NCBI RefSeq assembly: GCF_030253575.1
Contig: NC_080558.1
Span: forward strand, 41,669,611 to 41,733,610
Length of the DNA stretch: 64,000 nt
Direction: 5' to 3'
Source: Rhododendron vialii
Lineage: Eukaryota > Streptophyta > Magnoliopsida > Ericales > Ericaceae
Numbering within the stretch: position 1 is the stretch's first letter; the number at the start of each line of letters is the position of its first letter. The notes beneath the pieces were generated by a model. That model made no database searches. It had not been told where the DNA came from and was given only the letters and a program-made list of their open reading frames with translations. This document shows positions 58,576 to 64,000 of this stretch, one piece after another. A program made the translations under genes and the position numbers.

Positions 58576-59481
58576 TCAATCTTTTTCCTTTACCTTCCAG
58601 AGTTTAACAAGTGCAAACCAGAGGTTTCTCTCCACTCTAAATGACCAAAGTTGCACTACCCATTTCGCACACAGTTTGTGTTCGTCCGCAACTTCATTCC
58701 AACCTTTCACCACATTATATATTCCTTGGCTCATGTTCCATTGCCTTATATCTATCTCGTGCTCCTTCCCGTTCTCTGCGATAAGCCGCGCTGCCATCTT
58801 GGCAATGCTTTCCCCATCTCGCCTGGCGGCCAAAAAGGCCTTGTCCAGAAACTTCTTGTCTTTGAGTTTACCCTGCGGGAGAGACAGGCGTCTGTGGCCA
58901 GGGCTCATGTCCGTGGCGGTGAGTTCCTTTTGAAGTACCAAAGTTGCCTCGGTTCCCCCAAGATTTCGGATTCTTTCCTTGAATTCAGCAGGCAGGTCTG
59001 GTACGATTTCCGGTAAAACAACGTTATTCACCTTCTTCTTTTTTTGAACCAAGTTATTCACCTTCTTCTTGTTCGCCCTCTTCTTTTCTTCTTCCTCATC
59101 AAATTCCCAATCACTGCTGCCCCGTGGCCTTTTTCGACCTGTTATTTCAGCTTTCTTGCCTGCCGCCTCTTCTTCCTCCCGAACGGGTTTGGTGGGTTGC
59201 CTTCCACTCATCACGAATCGAATTCTGCGAGGTGGTTTCTTAGGCACGACAGAAGGCGGCTTGTACGATGGGTCCTGTATCTCAATCATGGTGAGGTAAT
59301 ACACATCCGTGTCATCGAAATTCGGGTTCTTGAGCACTTCTCTGATAATCTCCAATCCTTTTTCGGTATTAAGTTTAACTAGATACTCTTTTGATCGCTT
59401 CAATACCTCTTTGAATTTGAAGTAATCATACCCGGACTCCTTAACCTCGGAATCATAAACGCTCCACTCGACGTCCTCCAT
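58576..59481 (-). CDS. DUF313-type B3 domain protein B, single exon, 301 residues
   Basis: Same family as the plus-strand neighbour at 54611-55531 and convergent with it. From the ATG at 59481 the protein starts MEDVEWSVYDSEVKES, then FKEVLKRSKEYLVKLNTEKG and the conserved IIREVLKNPNFDDTDVYYL. A basic linker follows with GRKRPRGSSDWEFDEEEE and a repeated KKKVNN. The B3-like domain opens LPAEFKERIRNLGGTE and includes HRRLSLPQGKL, KGWNEVADEHKL and VQLWSFRVERNLWFALV, ending KVKEKD. The frame stays open to an ATG at 59601, which would add a 40-residue hydrophobic leader; I prefer the internal start because it matches gene A. Presumed nuclear DNA-binding protein of unknown targets. Confidence 0.87.
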   Translation of the reverse strand: MEDVEWSVYDSEVKESGYDYFKFKEVLKRSKEYLVKLNTEKGLEIIREVLKNPNFDDTDVYYLTMIEIQDPSYKPPSVVPKKPPRRIRFVMSGRQPTKPVREEEEAAGKKAEITGRKRPRGSSDWEFDEEEEKKRANKKKVNNLVQKKKKVNNVVLPEIVPDLPAEFKERIRNLGGTEATLVLQKELTATDMSPGHRRLSLPQGKLKDKKFLDKAFLAARRDGESIAKMAARLIAENGKEHEIDIRQWNMSQGIYNVVKGWNEVADEHKLCAKWVVQLWSFRVERNLWFALVKLWKVKEKD

Positions 59482-59601
59482 TTTTTCATCGTCTCCTTCT
59501 TTCTTCGACAACAGCAGCACTATGAACTTCAAGAACAGTAGTTCGAGTAACAGAGGATGGTAAAGGGAAGAACCTTTTTTGGTTTTTTTGTTCTGTGACA
59601 A

Positions 59602-60640
59602 TGAGAATTCTTGGTATATAATTGGTCAGAGGCTACTTGGGAGTGAACTTTTCCGAAATTAGGAACTACTTGCGGCCCAAGTTTTCTTTAATTAAAGGAA
59701 TTTGTTTTTTGTTTATTAAGATTATTAAGGGATTCATCTTAAAAACACAAAACAAATACTGGCCGTATGATTTTTCTGATCAAAAGGCAAATCGAGTAAG
59801 AATTAGGAAAGAACTCTGATTCTATGATTTCTGAGAAAATCCCGTAAATTTGGGACACTGATGTGTGAATCAAAGTTAGTAATTCCTAAGTTGAATAGAA
59901 GTGAGAAGTAGTTAGAACTCAAAGTTTCTAAACCGGGTGGAATTTGGATTTGTTTGGGACACAGAATTGAATGGGAGATCTTGTTTTCCAACGGTCAAAT
60001 TTAGGGTTATGAGGATCTCATTACTGATCCCTTCTTTTTTGTTAATAAGGAACGAACAAATGCAGATTGAGAAAAACTTTTTAACAGAGCTTTCCGTGAA
60101 TAGTTGTTTACGGAGTTGAATCGCGCGCGTCCATTTCGGCTTTAGATGGTCCGGATTTAAATCTGAATCGTCCAAAGCCGAAACAGGTAAGGTTTTTGAG
60201 GTGTTTTCTGAGGTGTATTCGAGATTTTTGAGGTGTGGCCGTGGCCCCCATAAAGTTTGTCTGAATCGGTCTCGACTTTGTAGGGCTTTTTGTTTATGGT
60301 GTTTTATGGAAAGTGCTACAATACACACATCTTATTTGAATGTGTATTGTATGCACCCTCGTTGAAACACACCAAAATGTTTTGAATCTATTGCTAAAAA
60401 GTTACAAATCATATTGATGAAAAGTTGTGAATTTTTAGTATAAAAATTACGATACGAAATAAAATGTTATTAATGACCGATCGTACAAGTAATTTTTTAT
60501 GAGGTGGCACAATATGAACCACACAATAGGGGTATATGGTACACACTTTAATTAAAGTGCTAGTAATTAATTTGTTTCGATAACTAAACCGAACGGTATT
60601 TATTCTTCGGTGCGAAGTGCACCATCTGCAAACCCTTGAT
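59602..60640. other. Gene-free stretch upstream of B3 gene B
   Basis: Presumed promoter region of the minus-strand B3 gene, then unrelated DNA. A short foldback surrounds GGTCCGGATTTAAATCTGAATCG (60150), with TTTCGGCTTTAGATG pairing with CGTCCAAAGCCGAAA. No gene recognised. Confidence 0.45.
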
Positions 60641-60647
60641 TAACTAA

Positions 60648-60719
60648 GGCCCCGTTGCGCTAAAAAAGAAGAAGTAATAAAAGGACTTAAGAAATAAAAA
60701 TCTTAGCGGAACGGGAGCC
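60648..60719. mobile_element. 72-bp Tourist-like mini-MITE with TAA target duplication
   Basis: The ends GGCCCCGTTGCGCTAA and TTAGCGGAACGGGAGCC are flanked by TAA on both sides (60645-60647 and 60720-60722). It is a deletion derivative of the family at 53244-53367. Confidence 0.7.
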
Positions 60720-60722
60720 TAA

Positions 60723-61310
60723 ATCTTATAATGCTTTGTTAGTGTTATATAAGAAGCCCCTCCCTAATTAAAGAATTACTCCAATTTGGCCGCGTTCAAT
60801 TTGGCCCCTCCCTCAAGAATTGCTCCAATTTGGCCCCGTTCAATTTCTCCTTTGGCTCCAGCAATTAGCGCAAACAGTGATAGATCGAAAGCAAACACCA
60901 AGGGAAGTGTTTTTCCAATACAAACAAGATTGATCGTGACTGCAATTTCGTGGCAAAGAAAAGATTGTCTGGCAGTTGCCTCTCGGAAGTAGAAGAAAAG
61001 GTGATAAGAGGTCAGTAAAAGAGAGCACGAAAATCACGTTTAGGCTATTTCTGACTCTAGAGCTTGTCCCTTATAAACTCACACAACCCAGAACTTCCCG
61101 ACATGAGATATGAGAGCCAGCCCAACACACAATGCCAAGAAACTGAAAGGGATGTTATTAGTTGCGAATTTTTCGAATCAGGAAGGAACCAACTCAACGA
61201 CTCAGGAAAGTGTGAGCGTTTTGGCTCAGTTCCCTGGTTTTTAGCCTTAATGCAACAGAATAACATAACCCGAGCATTGTCCAACCACAGGTTCAAGCAG
61301 TGAAAAAATC
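60723..61310. other. Gene-free stretch
   Basis: The phrase CTCCAATTTGGCC(G/C)CGTTCAATTT is duplicated at 60779 and 60824. Short overlapping frames on both strands at 61057-61303 resemble no known family. Confidence 0.4.
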
Positions 61311-61339
61311 ATTGGGCATTAACCAAGCCAGGTTCTAAT

Positions 61340-61640
61340 TCAAAGAGGTTGACAGCTTTGGCATAGGCCCTGGGTGGTGGTCTTAGAGATGACTTTGGTC
61401 AGTTTATTGGGTTCATATCGAGAAGAATTGCAGCAGTTGGAACTAATTTGGAGGCAAAAAGTATGGTGGCCTTGAGGCCATTCAATTTGCGAAAGGGAAA
61501 AATTGTTCTGAGATTGTCCTTGAGGGTGCGTTAGCGGAATTCCAACAAGCTATCAGTAGCATTTTCATTTGTTTCGCTCCGGTACATGGTACATATTTTA
61601 ATCGAGGATATTGAAATTGAGGCTTTGAAATTTTAGCGAG
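61340..61640 (+). pseudogene. RNase H-like (RVT_3) pseudogene fragment, copy 2
   Basis: Reads GLRDDFGQFIGFISRRIAA, then TNLEAKSMVALE, and after a one-base frameshift AIQFAKGKN and SEIVLEGALAEFQQAI. This order fits the plant RNase H-like domain (RVT_3) of non-LTR elements and related genes. The frameshift and missing flanks make it non-functional. The first third is duplicated at 57396-57510. Confidence 0.55.
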
Positions 61641-62204
61641 CTAGAGTATTCAGTTGCACCTCAAATCTAAATTTGGTAGCTCCCCATCTAGTTGCGAATG
61701 CTTGTTTGTTTCTAGTTTTCATGTATTGGATGAATTGGCTCCATACTTCATAAATACACCCTTACCTATTTGGCTATTTCCGACGTTCTCACTTATCAAA
61801 GTATGATTTGTTTATCAGAAAGAAAATGCATGGATTCTGGTACGCTCCTAATGTTTTCTCCTCATATGGTTAAACAGTGTTCTCTAATACTAGTATCTGC
61901 AGAATGTTCAACAGTTTTGGTCATGGACCAGCTTTAGTTTTTCGGAAACATCAATAGTTACTAGCATTTCGATCTGCTGAAAGGTTTATTTGCTGTTGGT
62001 GTTATGGACAAGCTCAAGTAACTTTATGAGACAAGGTCTACAATTAGTACTGAATCAAAGGAGGAGGAGAAGCAGCAGCAAACTACAACCCATCAATCGA
62101 AAGTAAGAGAAGCCCAGACGAGCACATTGAAGTAAAGGAATGAATACTTATTGCAACAAACTAGCAATTTTTTTTCCTATGATTCTCCCAATAATTACAA
62201 GAGA
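61641..62204. repeat. Partly duplicated flank between B3 copies
   Basis: 61852-62020 matches 57718-57880 (CTCCTCATATGGTT, GATCTGCTGAAAGGTTTATTTG, TTATGGACAAGCTCAAGT). It is part of a partial unit of the B3 duplication array. No gene. Confidence 0.6.
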
Positions 62205-62415
62205 ACTCATCAATCTCATTTGTTTACCTTCCAGAGTTTAACAAGTGCAAACCAAATGTTTCCTCTACTCTAAATGACCAAAGTTGCACTAGCAAATCCT
62301 CGCTCAGTCCGTGTTCGCTCACTACATTATTCCACCCTTTCACCACATTACATATTCCTTTTCTCATGTTCCACTACCTTCTATCTATTTATCTCGTGTT
62401 CCTTTCCTTTTGTCA
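62205..62415 (-). pseudogene. B3 gene fragment (C-terminal end only)
   Basis: Matches the 3' end of B3 genes B and C on the minus strand: the AACTCTGGAAGGTAAA, TTTAGAGTAGAGGAAACATT, CAACTTTGGTCATTTAGAG and GTGGTGAAAGGGTGGAATAATG blocks are recognisable. Small indels and substitutions break the frame, and the match stops after about 200 bp. A decayed member of the tandem array. Confidence 0.75.
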
Positions 62416-62830
62416 TGTATCACAGATGTATCAAAAAATTTAAAAAAAAAAACACGTTGAACATTTATCACAGATGTAATTTCAGATAGGTATAAGATAT
62501 AAAATCCTCCAAAGTGTGGTATTATGAATTCATATCTTTACTATTAGCCTCAATATACAAACAGGCCCCAAAATATTTTCATTGGCTTTATTGAAGAACT
62601 TCAACTTGACTATGTCACCATTACTTTTTTCCCGCATATGAACTACATGGCGAGCCTTGTTAAAAAATAAATAATGGGTACAATCATGTGGCTCTCGCGA
62701 TGAATTTCTAGTTTGGAAGAAGTAAGATTTTCTGTCACATGGATAGAAATGGGATCACCACTATTTAACGTAATACTTAGAGTCATTCATTTAAAAAATT
62801 CTGAGATACAAATCTACGAAAAAATAACAA
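62416..62830. other. Gene-free stretch
   Basis: AT-rich, with a short repeat TTTATCACAGATGTA(T/A) at about 62418 and 62465. No gene. Confidence 0.4.
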
Positions 62831-63535
62831 GTGTTTCGTAGAATCATGCTTATTTGGACAAAATTAGACAGTCAAAAGGTAAAGAAATTAAAATGCTCTT
62901 ATCTCTCATGTACGGCAAAATGAGGAACAAAACACTCGTGTGGCTCGCAGTGGATCTCTCATGTCGCTAACACAACAAGATTTGACAGTAAGAGAAGCAC
63001 AACCAAATTAATTCAAATGAAAGCTAACACAACGCCAATTGCATGCCAGAAAATTGTGACAAGAACTCCTATAAAACGATTTACTATTTTTTAGGTAAGT
63101 TGATTCATTTCACCAAAAGTGCTAGAAGCTGCATACACTACCACTGTGCATAACCCTGAAAAAGAAACAAAAAAGGACCAACAAACCAAGCTACTACATA
63201 CCTACCAGCTGATCAAAAATATGGTTTCAAAAGGGAAGAGAAGATAAATAGAATCGCCAGTAAGAGAAAAACACAACCAAGCACATTGAAAGATGAAGGA
63301 ATAGTAATTTTGCAAGAAAAGTTGTGATTAATTCGAATGAACCAACCACTGCAATTTCCAAAATGACAAGTTAATGTCTCACAAACGATCATAAGTTCAT
63401 AAAAGGATATGCAGTATTTACCAAAACACTGAAAGGGGACACACCCCCTTGTGCTGCTAAATAAGAACTGGACAAAAATCCAAAGGCCGAAGATTTTCCC
63501 TATGATTCTCCCAATACTTACAGCAGGAGAACTCA
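62831..63535. repeat. Duplicated flank of B3 gene C
   Basis: Matches the flank of gene B (57511-57640 and 58060-58575). The last 500 bp differ from 58080-58575 only by scattered substitutions and small indels, pointing to a recent duplication. Confidence 0.75.
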
Positions 63536-64000
63536 TCAATCATTTTCCTTTACCTTCCAGAGTTTAACAAGTGCAAACCAGAGGTTTCTCTCCACTCTAA
63601 ATGACCAAAGTTGCACTACCCATTTCGCACACAGTTTGTGTTCGTCCGCAACTTCATTCCAACCTTTCACCACATTATATATTCCTTGGCTCATGTTCCA
63701 TTGCCTTATATCTATCTCGTGCTCCTTCCCGTTCTCTGCGATAAGCCGCGCTGCCATCTTGGCAATGCTTTCCCCATCTCGCCTGGCGGCCAAAAAGACC
63801 TTGTCCAGAAACTTCTTGTCTTTGAGTTTACCCTGCGGGAGAGACAGGCGTCTGTGGCCAGGGCTCATGTCCGTGGCGGTGAGTTCCTTTTGAAGTACCA
63901 AAGTTGCCTCGGTTCCCCCAAGATTTCGGATTCTTTCCTTGAATTCAGCAGGCAGGTCTGGTACGATTTCCGGTAAAACAACGTTATTCACCTTCTTCTT
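63536..64000 (-). CDS. DUF313-type B3 domain protein C, 5' part beyond window
   Basis: Contains the complete B3-like domain and C-terminus of a gene almost identical to 58576-59040. In the visible translation I see only two residue changes: Ala to Val in LDKVFLAARRDG and Lys to Asn in the last residues (KVKEND). The frame is open to the window end, within the KKVNN linker that precedes the domain, so the N-terminal half is not visible. The in-frame ATG at 63991 is internal and not the real start. Presumed nuclear DNA-binding protein, like its sister copy. Confidence 0.85.
   Translation of the reverse strand, partial: KKKVNNVVLPEIVPDLPAEFKERIRNLGGTEATLVLQKELTATDMSPGHRRLSLPQGKLKDKKFLDKVFLAARRDGESIAKMAARLIAENGKEHEIDIRQWNMSQGIYNVVKGWNEVADEHKLCAKWVVQLWSFRVERNLWFALVKLWKVKEND

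Noticed and set aside
58651-59016. Plus-strand frames opposite the B3 genes (also 63611-63976)
   Set aside because: Antisense shadows of the well-supported minus-strand B3 genes.
63536-63991. B3 gene C starting at the internal ATG at 63991
   Set aside because: The frame continues to the window edge, and the sister gene shows that this Met replaces a linker position well downstream of the real start.

Overview
The window is nuclear DNA of a flowering plant, most likely a eudicot. It has AT-rich intergenic DNA, intron-bearing genes with GT-AG splice sites, long AT, GA and CT microsatellites and dense nested transposons. The encoded families are plant families: a triterpene oxidosqualene cyclase, DUF313-type B3 proteins, plant-type ERH and a FAR1-type Mutator transposase. 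Species cannot be fixed from the sequence.

Layout. 1-3.45 kb: a 5'-truncated SF3B2 (SF3b145) pseudogene on the minus strand, then a degenerate LTR element. 3.45-13.5 kb: no gene; MITEs, a CACTA-type composite element (5783-7583) and nested hAT and Stowaway elements. 13.98-27.92 kb: a complete 18-exon oxidosqualene cyclase gene on the plus strand. I spliced it by eye into an uninterrupted 762-residue protein. Its active site is strongly altered: both cysteines that normally hydrogen-bond the catalytic aspartate are replaced. 28.86-29.93 kb: an intron-bearing, broken eIF5B fragment. 30.58-31.11 kb: a hAT element with a perfect 8-bp target duplication. 31.43-33.75 kb: a second copy of the SF3B2 pseudogene segment, carrying different insertions from the first.

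34.50-42.90 kb: a Mutator-like element (MULE) with long terminal inverted repeats and a perfect 9-bp target duplication (TATTAACAT). It holds two convergent genes: a 757-residue transposase (FAR1 DNA-binding, DDE, SWIM and zinc-knuckle parts) and a 102-residue protein with an RNase H1 N-terminal (viroplasmin-like) domain plus a coiled coil. Each appears to take its promoter and first untranslated exon from a terminal repeat, as in maize MuDR. The element sits inside a Stowaway MITE and is itself interrupted by a 1,988-bp solo LTR.

46.1-51.55 kb: an intact four-exon ERH gene (102 residues). 52.39-53.02 kb: a poly(A)-tailed retroposon with a target duplication. 54.6-64 kb: a cluster of DUF313 B3-domain genes (one plus-strand, two minus-strand, one fragment) amplified by recent local duplication.

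All intron boundaries, translations and target duplications were read by eye; no alignment or database search was run.
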